A stretch of 64,000 bases of DNA from Dokdonella koreensis DS-123. Lineage in GTDB: Bacteria; Pseudomonadota; Gammaproteobacteria; Xanthomonadales; Rhodanobacteraceae. Positions 1 through 11,714 of the stretch are shown here, piece by piece; position 1 is the stretch's first letter, and every line of letters begins with the position of its first letter. The stretch covers positions 2,894,686-2,958,685 of the forward strand of contig NZ_CP015249.1 in NCBI RefSeq assembly GCF_001632775.1, written 5' to 3'. A model generated the notes under the pieces. That model saw nothing but the letters and a program-made list of their open reading frames with translations. It was not told the origin of the DNA and searched no databases. A program made the translations under genes and the position numbers.

Positions 1-837
1 CCGGGCGGCACGGTGATCGTCACCGACGAGCTGGTCGAACTGTTCGGCGACGATCGCCAGCTCGATGCGGTGATCGCGCACGAGCTGGGCCACCAGGAAC
101 AACGCCACGCGCTGCGCCAGGCGCTGCGCAGCTCGTTCGTGGCGATCGCCGCGGCGTTCTTCGCCGGCGACGTGTCGAGCGCCAGCGCCGTGGTCGTCGC
201 GGTGCCGACCGTGTTGCTGCAGAGCCGCTACTCGCGCCAGTTCGAGGACGAGGCCGACCGCTTCGCCCACGCGCACCTGGCGGCGCTGGGCGTCTCGCCG
301 AGCTGGTTCGCGGCCGCGCTGCAAACGCTCGGCGAGGAAGTCCCCGACGATGCCGGCCTGGCCTGGATGTCCAGCCACCCCTCGACGCAGGCGCGCATCG
401 CCGCGGCCGACGAAGCCGGCGTCGCGTTCGTGGCCGCGCATCCGGAACGCGCCGGAGAGGAACCCGCTGTCGTATTGCTCGACGACGCGGACGTCGCCAC
501 GGACGAGGCGTGCCTGACGTGCGCCGCCTGCCGCGAGGACGCCGGCTGCGCCGGCGACGCGGACTGCACGGACTGTGACGACTGCGTGCCCTGCGACGAC
601 GCGGACTGTGCCGAGTGTGCCGCCTGCCGCGAGGACGCCGGCTGTGCCGACGGCGAGGACTGCACGGACTGCGGCGACTGCACGCCCTGCGAAGACGTGG
701 ACTGTGCCGGCTGCGCCGCCTGCCGCGAAGAAGCCGGCTGTGCCGATGGCGAGGACTGTGTCGATTGCGACGACTGCGCGCCCTGCGACGACGCGGAAAA
801 CACCTGCAAGGACGCCACGCTCCCGGCGGGTACCTGA
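1..837 (+). CDS. M48-family zinc metallopeptidase, 5' truncated, with Cys-rich repeat tail
   Basis: The frame is open from base 1 (PGGT then VIVTDEL), so the true start lies left of the window. The HELGH zinc motif at codons 27-31 and the downstream FEDEADRFA segment, carrying the third zinc ligand Glu, are those of M48 (Ste24/HtpX/BepA-like) peptidases, which cleave membrane or envelope proteins. A hydrophobic stretch rich in Ala, Val and Phe (about bases 130-225) separates the two motifs. The catalytic domain ends near base 450. An acidic linker follows, then three near-identical 32-residue units with eight Cys each, and a short end (NTCKDATLPAGT). Such a tail is not part of the M48 family as I know it. 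Membrane anchor or signal peptide cannot be judged because the N-terminus is missing. Family call is confident; substrate and tail function are unknown. Confidence 0.88.
   Translation, partial: PGGTVIVTDELVELFGDDRQLDAVIAHELGHQEQRHALRQALRSSFVAIAAAFFAGDVSSASAVVVAVPTVLLQSRYSRQFEDEADRFAHAHLAALGVSPSWFAAALQTLGEEVPDDAGLAWMSSHPSTQARIAAADEAGVAFVAAHPERAGEEPAVVLLDDADVATDEACLTCAACREDAGCAGDADCTDCDDCVPCDDADCAECAACREDAGCADGEDCTDCGDCTPCEDVDCAGCAACREEAGCADGEDCVDCDDCAPCDDAENTCKDATLPAGT
511..798 (+). repeat. Three tandem 96-bp coding repeats (Cys-rich, 32 aa each)
   Basis: Units run 511-606, 607-702 and 703-798, in frame with the M48 gene. Each encodes Cys at unit positions 1, 4, 7, 13, 19, 22, 25 and 28, so the spacing is C-x2-C-x2-C-x5-C-x5-C-x2-C-x2-C-x2-C-x4 before the next unit. 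The other residues are mostly Asp, Glu, Ala and Gly. The invariant core is AAC-RE-(D/E)-AGCA. The units are also similar at DNA level, so copy number may vary by slippage or recombination. Metal binding or disulphide-linked structure are both possible. Confidence 0.95.
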
Positions 838-852
838 CGGCTGGACACGACC

Positions 853-873
853 GATGCCGGCGCCGCCGGCATC
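853..873. terminator. Hairpin after the M48 gene, possible terminator
   Basis: A 9-bp perfect stem (GATGCCGGC and GCCGGCATC) with a 3-base loop lies 15 bases after the M48 stop codon. There is no T-run, so it is at best a weak intrinsic terminator. The convergent etfA gene ends at 990. Confidence 0.3.
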
Positions 874-989
874 CGCGAGCGCTGAACCCGCCGGCCGCCG
901 GCCCTGCCCGCGCCGCGTACCCACCGGAACCTCATCGACGCCGCCGATCCGGGACCGGCGGCGTCAGCAGGCGCGATGCGAAAGGGCGA

Positions 990-1931
990 TCAGAGCGCCT
1001 GCTCGAGTTCCGGGATGATCTTGAACAGGTCGCCCACCAGGCCGAAGTCGGCGATCTCGAAGATCGGCGCGTCGGCGTCCTTGTTGATCGCCACGATCGT
1101 GCCGGCGTCCTTGATGCCGGTCAGGTGCTGGATCGCACCGGAAATGCCGATCGCGACGTACAGTTCCGGCGCGATGATCTTGCCGGTCTGGCCGACCTGC
1201 AGGTCGTTGGGGGCATAGCCAGCGTCGACCGCCGCGCGCGAAGCCCCCACCGCCGCACCGAGCTTGTCGGCCAGCGCGTAGATGATCTCGAACTGCTCGG
1301 CCGAGCCGAGCGCGCGGCCGCCGGAGACGACCTTGGCCGCACCCTGCAGGTCCGGACGATCGGTCTTGCCCTGCGCCAGGCCGACGAACCGCGTATGCGC
1401 CGGCACGGCCACGTCGAGGCTGAGCGTCTCGACCGGTGCCGCGGCGCTGCCGCGGGCGGCGGCCGGATACGACGCCGTGCGCACCGTGCCGACCACCAGC
1501 GCATCGGCCGGCGCTTCCACGGTGACGATCGCATTGCCGGCGTAGATCGGGCGCTTGAAGGTCTGGACGCCTTCCACCGCCATGATGTCCGACACCTGGG
1601 CGACCCCGAGCAGCGCGGCCACGCGCGGTGCCAGGTCCTTGCCGAACGTCGTCGACGGCAGCAGCAGGTGGCTGTAGCCCTTGCCCGCCACTGCGGCGAC
1701 CTGCGGCGCCAGCACGGCCGCCAGCGCGTGCGCGTTCTCGGCGCGGGCGACGGTCAGCACCTTGGCTACGCCCTCGATCGCGGCCGCCTCGGCGGCGACG
1801 CCGGCCGGATCGGCGGCCAGCACGAGGACGTCGATCGATCCACCGATGGCCTTGGCGCAGGACACGCTGCGCGCAGTGCTGGTATTGAGTTTGCCGTCGA
1901 GATGCTCGGCGACGATCAGAATCGTGCTCAT
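990..1931 (-). CDS. etfA: Electron transfer flavoprotein alpha subunit
   Basis: Encodes 313 residues starting [13 protein letters not shown]. The N-terminal nucleotide-binding-like domain is followed by the FAD domain, whose conserved stretch [16 protein letters not shown] and the later IVAINKD and [15 protein letters not shown] segments are typical ETF-alpha signatures. With EtfB it forms the soluble heterodimer that takes electrons from acyl-CoA and other dehydrogenases and passes them to ETF-ubiquinone oxidoreductase. The ATG overlaps the etfB stop by one base (TGATG), which supports this start over longer in-frame extensions and indicates translational coupling. Length is normal for the family. 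Confidence 0.97.
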   Translation of the reverse strand: MSTILIVAEHLDGKLNTSTARSVSCAKAIGGSIDVLVLAADPAGVAAEAAAIEGVAKVLTVARAENAHALAAVLAPQVAAVAGKGYSHLLLPSTTFGKDLAPRVAALLGVAQVSDIMAVEGVQTFKRPIYAGNAIVTVEAPADALVVGTVRTASYPAAARGSAAAPVETLSLDVAVPAHTRFVGLAQGKTDRPDLQGAAKVVSGGRALGSAEQFEIIYALADKLGAAVGASRAAVDAGYAPNDLQVGQTGKIIAPELYVAIGISGAIQHLTGIKDAGTIVAINKDADAPIFEIADFGLVGDLFKIIPELEQAL

Positions 1932-2677
1932 CAGATCAGCCCCTTCGTCTTCAGTGCGGCGACCAGCTCGGCCACGTCCTTGACCATCACGCCCTTGCTG
2001 CGCTTGGGCGGGGCCGCGTAGTGCGTCGTCTTGAGGTGGTCGCCCGAGGCGACGCCGAGGCTGGCCAGCTCGATCGTCTCGATCGGCTTGGCCTTGGCCT
2101 TCATGATGTCCGGCAGCTTGATGAAGCGCGGCTCGTTGAGGCGCAGGTCCGAGGTGATGACGGCCGGCAGGTCCACTTCGATCGTCTCCAGGCCGGCATC
2201 GACCTCGCGCGTCACGCGCGCCACCGTGCCGTCCACCTCCACCTTCGAGGCGAACGTCGCCTGCGGGCGGTCCCACAGCGCCGCCAGCATCTGGCCGGTC
2301 TGGTTGGCGTCGTCGTCGATCGCCTGCTTGCCGAGCAGCACGATCTGCGGCTGCTCCTTCTCGATCAGCTTCAACAGCGCGCGCGCGGCGGTCAGCGGCT
2401 GGATCGCCTCGCTGGTGACGACGTGGATCGCGCGGTTGGCGCCCATCGCCAGGCCGTTGCGGATATGCGCCTGGGCGTCGGCCGGGCCGATCGTCGCGAC
2501 GATCACCTCGCTCGCGATGCCCTTCTCGCGCAGGCGCAGCGCTTCTTCCAGGGCGATGTCGTCGAACGGGTTGGCGGAGAGCTTGACGCCCTCGGTGACG
2601 ACACCGCTGCCGTCCGGCTTGACTTGGATGCGCACGTTGAAATCGACGACGCGCTTGTAGCCGACCAGGATCTTCAT
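1931..2677 (-). CDS. etfB: Electron transfer flavoprotein beta subunit
   Basis: Encodes 248 residues starting MKILVGYKRVVDFNVRI, the usual ETF-beta opening. Other recognisable segments are NPFDDIALEEALRLREKG, LLGKQAIDDDANQTGQMLA and LPAVITSDLRLNEPR, which belong to the AMP-binding ETF-beta fold. It is the first gene of a two-gene operon with etfA, with a candidate promoter about 90 bases upstream. Length matches the family (about 250). Role: beta subunit of the electron carrier linking fatty-acid and amino-acid oxidation to the respiratory chain. Confidence 0.97.
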   Translation of the reverse strand: MKILVGYKRVVDFNVRIQVKPDGSGVVTEGVKLSANPFDDIALEEALRLREKGIASEVIVATIGPADAQAHIRNGLAMGANRAIHVVTSEAIQPLTAARALLKLIEKEQPQIVLLGKQAIDDDANQTGQMLAALWDRPQATFASKVEVDGTVARVTREVDAGLETIEVDLPAVITSDLRLNEPRFIKLPDIMKAKAKPIETIELASLGVASGDHLKTTHYAAPPKRSKGVMVKDVAELVAALKTKGLI

Positions 2678-2765
2678 CGTGGGGGAATTCCTTCGGACAA
2701 ATCAGTGGACGCTGGCAGGCGGCTGGCTGGCCTTCGTGGCTACGCGCCCGCCGAAGCGGACCCGC

Positions 2766-2793
2766 ATTGTAGCGTGATTGACCGATCCGTCAC
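2766..2793 (-). promoter_or_regulatory. Candidate sigma-70 promoter of etfBA
   Basis: Read on the minus strand, GTGACG (2788-2793) is followed after 16 bases by TACAAT (2766-2771). The -10 box has five of six consensus bases and the -35 has four of six. It lies about 90 bases before the etfB ATG. The assignment comes from box match and position only. Confidence 0.45.
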
Positions 2794-3340
2794 GATCCGG
2801 ACCTCCCCCGGCGACCCGGCGGCCGGTCGCCGCAGCCGCCGCTGCGCCATCCGCGGCCTCTTTTGCGCCCTGCCAGGCGATGCCATGCCGCCCTCATGTG
2901 ATGCCGCCGTGCCGGACACCGGCGTGGCTGGCCAGGCCACCGTGCCGGCACCGCGCCGGCCCGGCACCGTCGCGCCACCCCGTTTTCGCGAGTGTTCTGC
3001 GACGCGTTCACGACCTGCCCCCGCGCAGGCTTTCTCTCGCGCGCACACACCCTCGTCGCCATCCGACTTTTCCACAGCCGCCGTGGACAGGCCTGTGGAT
3101 AGCTATGGGATGATGTCCTGCAGCGCGCGCCAGTACTGGCTGTCAACCCACATCGGTCAATCCTTGACCACCACGGTCGTCGATGCGCGCAGGCGAACGG
3201 CTCATCGGCACGGTGTGCGGCACGCGCGACGGCGCGATGCGCGCGCGAAAGCGGCATCGCGCCGCATCGATTCCGATACCCCGCAACCGGCGGCCGCGCG
3301 GCGTCGCCGTGGCGTGCCGTCCACCACGGCATCGCCCCGG
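2794..3340. other. Non-coding gap with two DnaA-box-like sequences
   Basis: No convincing gene is seen between etfB and the ATP-grasp gene (2678-3340). Open frames here have low-complexity Arg/Ala/Pro composition and no start signals. One notable feature is TTTTCCACA at 3068-3076, which fits the DnaA box consensus TTWTNCACA. An inverted near-match, TGTGGATAG, lies at 3094-3102 (one mismatch). There is no dnaA, dnaN or gyrB gene nearby, so I do not call an origin. Confidence 0.5.
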
Positions 3341-4237
3341 CTAACGGGCCAGGTGGCGCATCAGGCACGCGGCGAAGCGTGCCGCCGCCGCGGGCGCATG
3401 GTCGAGGAACAGCGACGGCTCGATCAGCTCCAGCTCCAGCAGGCACGGCGTGCCGTCATCGGCCCGGATCAGGTCCACGCGCGCATAGACCGGGGCACTG
3501 TCGAACGGCAGCGCCGCCAGCACTTGGCGCGCCAGGGCCTGTTCGTCCGCGTCGGCCGCGCGCGCGCGGATGTCCTCCGCCGCGAACAGCGCCTGCGTGG
3601 CCGGGGCCGCGCGGTGCAGCAGCGGCCCCTTGCGGATGGCGTGGCTGAAGATGCCGTCGAAGTGGACCAGCGCGGTCTCGCCGCGCGCATCGACGCCGTC
3701 GAGGTAGGGTTGCAGCAGCGCGCTGCGGCCGGCCGCCAGCAGGCGGCCGATGTGCGCGAGCGCCGCCGCGCGCGCGGTACGCGGATGCCGCTCGGCGTCG
3801 CGCGAGCCGGCGCCCACGGCGGGCTTGACGACCACGTCCGCGCTCGCCGGATGGGCGGCCAGCAGCGCATCCAGGTGAGCGGCGGCATCGTCGCCCGGTT
3901 CGACGAAACGCGAGGGCACGATGGCGACCCCGGCGGCGGCCAGCGTCGCCAGGTAGTGCTTGTCGATGTTCCACCGCAGGACCGGCACCGGATTGAGCAG
4001 CCGCGTGCAGGCGCCGACCGCGCCCAGCCAGTCCATGAAGGCCGGCAGCCGCTCGCTGTAGTCCCAGGTCGAGCGCGGCAGCACCAGGTCGAAAGCGGCC
4101 CAGTCCACGGACGGATCGTCCCAGTCCACGGCGCTGGGCCTGGCGCCGGCGGCCTGCAGTGCAGCCAGCAGCGGCGCCATGTCCTCGTCCAGGCCGCGCG
4201 CCGCGCGCGCGGTGGCCAGCGCGATGCGCGGGCTCAT
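3341..4237 (-). CDS. ATP-grasp domain protein (DcsG/RimK-like ligase)
   Basis: Encodes 298 residues. The sequence has features of the ATP-grasp family related to RimK, glutathione synthetase-like ligases and the cycloserine enzyme DcsG. These are an N-terminal pre-ATP domain (LPRSTWDYSERLPAFMDWL), the ATP-binding lysine strand VVVKPAVGAGSRD, LQPYLDGVDARGETALV, FSHAIRKGPLL, and the metal-binding end LLELELIEPSLFLDH. Such enzymes join a carboxylate to an amine or similar nucleophile with ATP. The substrates here are unknown. It is the last gene of the kinase-CheR-CheB-GGDEF operon and overlaps its upstream neighbour by 4 bases (ATGA), so it is translationally coupled to a signalling module. I know of no standard reason for that. 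Family confident, function not. Confidence 0.85.
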   Translation of the reverse strand: MSPRIALATARAARGLDEDMAPLLAALQAAGARPSAVDWDDPSVDWAAFDLVLPRSTWDYSERLPAFMDWLGAVGACTRLLNPVPVLRWNIDKHYLATLAAAGVAIVPSRFVEPGDDAAAHLDALLAAHPASADVVVKPAVGAGSRDAERHPRTARAAALAHIGRLLAAGRSALLQPYLDGVDARGETALVHFDGIFSHAIRKGPLLHRAAPATQALFAAEDIRARAADADEQALARQVLAALPFDSAPVYARVDLIRADDGTPCLLELELIEPSLFLDHAPAAAARFAACLMRHLAR

Positions 4238-5250
4238 TCGACCGGGGTCGGCGGCGGCGCGATCACGCTGCGGCCACTGCGCGCGCGCTTGGCCACGTAC
4301 ATGGCCTGGTCGGCGGCGCGGATCAGGCCATCGGCGTCACGCCCGTGTTGCGGACACACGGCAATGCCGATGCTGACCCGCACTTCCAGCGTCAGCGAAC
4401 GCTGGTGATCGGCCGATACGACCGCGAGCGGTGTCTTCAGGCAGCTGGCGACGCGCTCGGCCTGCGCGGTGGCGGCGGCGGCGTCGGCGATGTCCTCTAT
4501 GACGATCGCGAACTCGTCGCCGCCCAGCCGTGCCACGGTCGAGCCGTCGCCGAAGAAGCCGCGCAGGCGCTCGGCGATCCGCAGCAGCACCTCATCGCCG
4601 ACCACGTGGCCGTGCTGGTCGTTGATCGGCTTGAAGCCGTCCACGTCGAAATACAGCAGCGCGCAGGACGCCGACTCGGCCGTGCTGCGGGCGACCGCCC
4701 GCTCCAGCACGTCCATGAAATGGCGGCGGTTGGGCAGGCCGGTCAGATGGTCGTGACTGGCCAGGTGGCGGACCTCGGCCTCGGTCTGGCGGCGCTCGGC
4801 GATCTCGCGCTCGAGCTGCGCGTTGCGCTCGGCCAGCTGGCTGAGCGCACGCCGCAGCATCGTGCCGCGCCGGTAGAGGTCCAGGAACACCTGCACCTTC
4901 GATCGCAGGATGCGTTCGTCCAGCGGCTTGGTGATGTAGTCGACCGCGCCGGAGTGATAGCCCTGCAGGCGGTGCACCTCGTCGGAGTAGGTCGCCGAGA
5001 CGAAGATGATCGGTGTCTCGCGCGTGCTCGGCTCCTGCGCCAGCAGGTTGGCCACCTCGAAGCCGCTCATGTCCGGCATGCTGACGTCCAGCAGGATCAG
5101 CGCGAACTCGTTGTCGAGCGTCGCCGCGAGCGCCTCGTTGCCGCTGCGCGCCTCGATCACGTCGACATCGAACCTCGACAGCAGCTTGCGCACCGCCATC
5201 AGGTTGGCCGGGGAGTCGTCGACCGAGAGGATCTTGGGCTTTCCGTTCAT
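4234..5250 (-). CDS. Response regulator-diguanylate cyclase (REC-coiled coil-GGDEF)
   Basis: Encodes 338 residues from the start MNGKPKILSVDDSP. This start is chosen because its ATG overlaps the cheB stop by 4 bases; a longer in-frame start at 5301 would lie inside cheB. The receiver domain (about 5-125) has the acidic pair D11-D12, phospho-acceptor D55 in LILLDVSMPD, and the Lys in ITKPLD. A helical linker (LSQLAERNAQLEREIAERR) leads to a GGDEF domain with intact RLGGDEF, so it should make cyclic-di-GMP when phosphorylated. The usual RxxD inhibitory site five residues before GGDEF is absent (the segment is GDGSTVARLGGDEF). The cognate kinase is probably the hybrid kinase of the same operon. 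Confidence 0.94.
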   Translation of the reverse strand: MNGKPKILSVDDSPANLMAVRKLLSRFDVDVIEARSGNEALAATLDNEFALILLDVSMPDMSGFEVANLLAQEPSTRETPIIFVSATYSDEVHRLQGYHSGAVDYITKPLDERILRSKVQVFLDLYRRGTMLRRALSQLAERNAQLEREIAERRQTEAEVRHLASHDHLTGLPNRRHFMDVLERAVARSTAESASCALLYFDVDGFKPINDQHGHVVGDEVLLRIAERLRGFFGDGSTVARLGGDEFAIVIEDIADAAAATAQAERVASCLKTPLAVVSADHQRSLTLEVRVSIGIAVCPQHGRDADGLIRAADQAMYVAKRARSGRSVIAPPPTPVE

Positions 5251-5822
5251 GCCAGACACATCCTGTTGAGCAGCGGCGCGATCGCCTCCAACGGCAGGCA
5301 ATGGTCCGCGCCTGCCAACGCCAGCGCGGCCTCCGGCATCGCCGCGGCTTCGGCCGTTGCCGGATCCTGGACCACCGCGATGCCGCCGCGGCGCCGGACG
5401 CGGAGCAGGCCCGCCGCCCCATCGTGGTTGGCGCCGGTCAGCACCACCGCGATCAGGCCGCTGCCCCAGGTCTCCGCCGCCGACTCGAACAGCACGTCGA
5501 TCGACGGCCGCGAAAACCCCACCTTGGCGTCGATCGACAGCGCAAACCGCCCGCTGCGCTCGATCAGCAGATGATAGCCGGACGGTGCCACGTGGACGAC
5601 GCCCGCACGCGGCCGCGCCCGTTCGCGTGCCTCCTCTACCGGCAGGCAGCTGTAGTGGGCAAGCAGCTCGCAGAACACCCCCATGTCGCTCGATCCGGTA
5701 TGGCTGACGATCACCATCGGCACCGGCAGCGCACGATCCAGGCCGCGCAACAGTACGTGCAGCGCCCGCAACCCGCCGGCCGAGGCGCCGACCACGATGG
5801 CCTGCACCTGCCGCCCGGTCAT
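5247..5822 (-). CDS. Stand-alone CheB-type methylesterase domain protein
   Basis: Encodes 191 residues consisting only of a CheB catalytic domain, with no receiver. The Ser-His-Asp triad is visible: Ser in VVGASAGGLRAL, His in VIVSHTGSSD, and Asp in VVLTGANHDGAAGLL. CheB enzymes remove methyl groups from, or deamidate, glutamyl side chains on receptors. No chemoreceptor gene is in the window. The partner is therefore more likely the adjoining hybrid kinase, whose long coiled coil rich in Glu pairs could be a methylation target (inference). It overlaps cheR at its start (5819-5822) and the GGDEF gene at its end, so the three are coupled. Confidence 0.93.
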   Translation of the reverse strand: MTGRQVQAIVVGASAGGLRALHVLLRGLDRALPVPMVIVSHTGSSDMGVFCELLAHYSCLPVEEARERARPRAGVVHVAPSGYHLLIERSGRFALSIDAKVGFSRPSIDVLFESAAETWGSGLIAVVLTGANHDGAAGLLRVRRRGGIAVVQDPATAEAAAMPEAALALAGADHCLPLEAIAPLLNRMCLA

Positions 5823-6655
5823 AGATCCCTTACCGCCCGCCGGTAGATCCGTGCACGCCGGTTGACCGCGGCGAAGTCGCTCGCGCTGGCAGCCAGCTCC
5901 AGGTTCTCGCGGCTGCCCAGGCAGAGGAACCCGCCCCGGACCAGGCTGTCACGGAACAGCCGCAGTACCCGGTCCTGCAACTGGTCGTTGAAGTAGATCA
6001 ATACATTGCGGCACAGGATGAGATGCGCCTCGCAGAACACGCCGTCGCAGACCAGGTTGTGGTTGGCGAAGGTCATCCGCGCCTTGAGCCGCTCGTCGAA
6101 CTTCATGAAGTCGTAGCGGGCGTGGTAGTAGTCGGCCAGCGAGCGGCGGCCGCCGGCCGCGAGGTAGTTCTCCGAGTAGGCCCGTGCGTCGCGCACCGGG
6201 AAGATGCCTTCCTGCGCGCGCGCCAGCGCCACGTCGCTGAAATCGGTGGCGTAGATCTGCACGCGCTCGTAGAGACCGGCCTCCTCCAGCAGGATCGCCA
6301 GCGAGTAGACCTCCTGGCCGAACGCGCAGCCGGCCTGCCAGATGTTGACGACCGGATAGGACGCCAGCAGCGGCAATACCTCGTCACGCAGCGCCCGGAA
6401 CACCGGCGGGTCGCGGAACATCTCCGACACCGGCACCGAAAGGCCGGAGACCACGTCGGTGACCAGGCGGTCGTCGCGCAGCACGCGCGCGGTCAGGTCA
6501 CCGATGTGGGCGCTGCCGGTGCTGTGGACCAGCCCCAGCACGCGCCGCTTGAGCGACGCGGGGGCGTAGTCGCTGAAATCGTAGCCGTGGCGCATCCGCA
6601 TCGCCCTGACGAACAGGTCGATCTCGATGTCCTCGATGTCCGCCCGTCCCCGCAT
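5819..6655 (-). CDS. CheR-type protein-glutamate methyltransferase
   Basis: Encodes 278 residues. The N-terminal CheR helical domain (IDLFVRAMRMRHGYDFSDYA, VSEMFRDPPVFRAL) precedes the SAM-binding domain with IWQAGCAFGQEVYSLAI. There it carries a variant of the usual SAGCSTGEE motif (Ala-Phe-Gly-Gln-Glu instead of Ser-Thr-Gly-Glu-Glu). IYATDFSDVAL and LCRNVLIYF are intact CheR motifs. It transfers methyl groups from S-adenosylmethionine to glutamates on a receptor or kinase. The gene follows the hybrid kinase by 4 bases and overlaps the CheB gene by 4, so the two opposing enzymes are made together. The start at 6655 fits the compact operon. Confidence 0.93.
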   Translation of the reverse strand: MRGRADIEDIEIDLFVRAMRMRHGYDFSDYAPASLKRRVLGLVHSTGSAHIGDLTARVLRDDRLVTDVVSGLSVPVSEMFRDPPVFRALRDEVLPLLASYPVVNIWQAGCAFGQEVYSLAILLEEAGLYERVQIYATDFSDVALARAQEGIFPVRDARAYSENYLAAGGRRSLADYYHARYDFMKFDERLKARMTFANHNLVCDGVFCEAHLILCRNVLIYFNDQLQDRVLRLFRDSLVRGGFLCLGSRENLELAASASDFAAVNRRARIYRRAVRDL

Positions 6656-6659
6656 CGCC

Positions 6660-10322
<3,663 letters not shown>

Positions 10323-10735
10323 CGCCGCTCTCCCGCCCCTCGCAAGGCAGCCAGTAGATCACGGAAACAGAACGTCTACATCGTTGATCAGGCGTGGAAA
10401 AGTACCACTGTGACAGTTGTTCAAAATTGCGGCTCAGGGGCCGCTGACGCCGGCCTGCCAGGCCGGCGGTGCCCGGCCGCCATGGTCCGGCGGGCCGTAC
10501 CACCGAACGCAAAGGCCCGGGGTGGGGAAGCGCCCCGCACACCGGCGCGCCTGACGGCGGACGGCTGTCGGGTCTTCTGCGGCGTGATGGCGTCGCCACG
10601 GCACACCGCTGGCGGTGCGGTAGTCACACCCGCGCAAACCACCTGTTCAGCCGGCCCCGCACACCGGGGGCGATCGAAACGCTCTCTGCCCCGGGACCGC
10701 TCTCCCCTGCCCCAGGATGGACCGTGTCCCGCTAC
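10323..10735. other. Intergenic gap upstream of the kinase operon
   Basis: No gene is seen. It must hold the promoter for the kinase operon (start at 10322), but no strong box pair stands out. An 11-base inverted repeat (ACTGT-G-ACAGT, 10407-10417) lies about 90 bases upstream of the kinase start and could be a regulator site. A 21-base hairpin (10448-10468, arms CGCCGGCCTG and CAGGCCGGCG) is also present. Confidence 0.5.
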
Positions 10736-11095
10736 CTACTTGAGCGCGCGGCCGAACGAGGAACGGCCCTTCGCCGCCGGCGTGGGCGCCGGCAGCGGAT
10801 CGAGGTTGTCCAGCAGCAGGCGCAGGTCCACCACCTTCTGCACGCCGTCACCGGCCAGGTCCAGCTTGCCGGGCGCCGTCTTCGACAATGCCGCACGATC
10901 CAGGTAGACCTCCTCGCCCACGGCCGGCTTGCGCTGTGCGCTGCACAGCTTCCGGCTGAGCGTCAGGGTGCTGGTGCCGGACTTGCGCCACGGCGCCGCC
11001 GGTGCCAGCCGGTTCACCATCACGCTATCGAGCTGGACGACGACTGCGTCGCCTTCGATGGCCCTGCAATTGCCGATGCCGATGTCATAACTCAT
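10736..11095 (-). CDS. Small hypothetical protein (119 aa)
   Basis: Encodes 119 residues starting MSYDIGIGNCRAIEGD. I do not recognise the family. The composition is that of a folded protein (alternating hydrophobic strands, VVVQLDSVMVNRL and VVDLRLLLDNLD), without signal peptide or membrane segment. A GAGG ribosome-binding sequence sits 5 bases before the ATG. It lies 55 bases downstream of another small minus-strand gene, and the two may be co-transcribed. Coding status rests on codon pattern and the ribosome site. Confidence 0.55.
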   Translation of the reverse strand: MSYDIGIGNCRAIEGDAVVVQLDSVMVNRLAPAAPWRKSGTSTLTLSRKLCSAQRKPAVGEEVYLDRAALSKTAPGKLDLAGDGVQKVVDLRLLLDNLDPLPAPTPAAKGRSSFGRALK

Positions 11096-11150
11096 GTCGG
11101 CCTCGCGCCGTTGGGATAAAAGGAGAAGCCGCGCACCGCGCGGCGGCCGC

Positions 11151-11423
11151 CTACGAAGGGCGGACCGTGGAGAAGGTGGCCACCAGGCCCGATTCGGCCA
11201 GCAAATGGCGAAGACGAGCCTCGATCACCGGCAGATCGTCCAGCCGCGACGGCCCGCAGAGCGCATACGTGGGGACACTTTTGCCGAATCCCAGGGTCCG
11301 GATCTCGCGCTGGACCGAGACGTCGGCAGACTGGCAGGCCCGCGACCACAGCCTGCGCAGCGCCCTCGGCCCGATGCTCTGGCTGCTGCTCAGTCGAAAC
11401 TGGAACAGGATGGTGTGATGCAC
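11151..11423 (-). CDS. Small hypothetical protein (about 90 aa)
   Basis: The frame encodes HHTILFQFRLSSSQSIG... to ...GLVATFSTVRPS. There is no ATG in it. A GTG at 11423 preceded by AGGA is the best start; a TTG at 11450 is the alternative. It looks like a compact alpha/beta protein (TILFQFRL, LPVIEARLRHLLAESGLVATF), with no signal peptide or membrane segment and no family I can name. It is upstream of the 119-aa gene in the same direction. Confidence 0.45.
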   Translation of the reverse strand: MHHTILFQFRLSSSQSIGPRALRRLWSRACQSADVSVQREIRTLGFGKSVPTYALCGPSRLDDLPVIEARLRHLLAESGLVATFSTVRPS

Positions 11424-11714
11424 GTCGTCCTGCCATCTGGCGAGCGCCAAGTATGCGCTTTTTGGCGCCTTCCCGCTGAAACCGGGGTTCGCGCACTCCG
11501 ACGCTCACGCTCCCGACCGTAGCGATTCGTGTCAAAAACCCGCACTTCACCCCCTGCAGAAGCGGTGTCCAGAGTGCCGACCGCGGGCCCTGACGGGGAA
11601 CCGCGGGAGTCCCCACCCCTCGCCGTAGCGGCTCCGCATGTCCCATCGCTGGCCGTAACAGCCGCCTCACACGTAACCGCCTATCATGGAGCGGCCTTCC
11701 TCCAGGATCTCGCC

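Noticed and set aside
511-798. The 96-bp direct repeats as a CRISPR array
   Set aside because: The units are adjacent without spacers and are in frame with conserved Cys codons, so they are protein repeats.
3068-3102. A chromosomal replication origin
   Set aside because: Only two DnaA-like boxes are present, with no AT-rich unwinding region and no dnaA, dnaN or gyrB neighbours.
2021-4408. A 795-codon plus-strand frame across etfB, the gap and the ATP-grasp gene
   Set aside because: It crosses two well-supported minus-strand genes and has no recognisable domain.
4234-5250. Product inhibition (RxxD I-site) in the GGDEF protein
   Set aside because: The residues five positions before GGDEF do not give RxxD, so I do not claim feedback inhibition.
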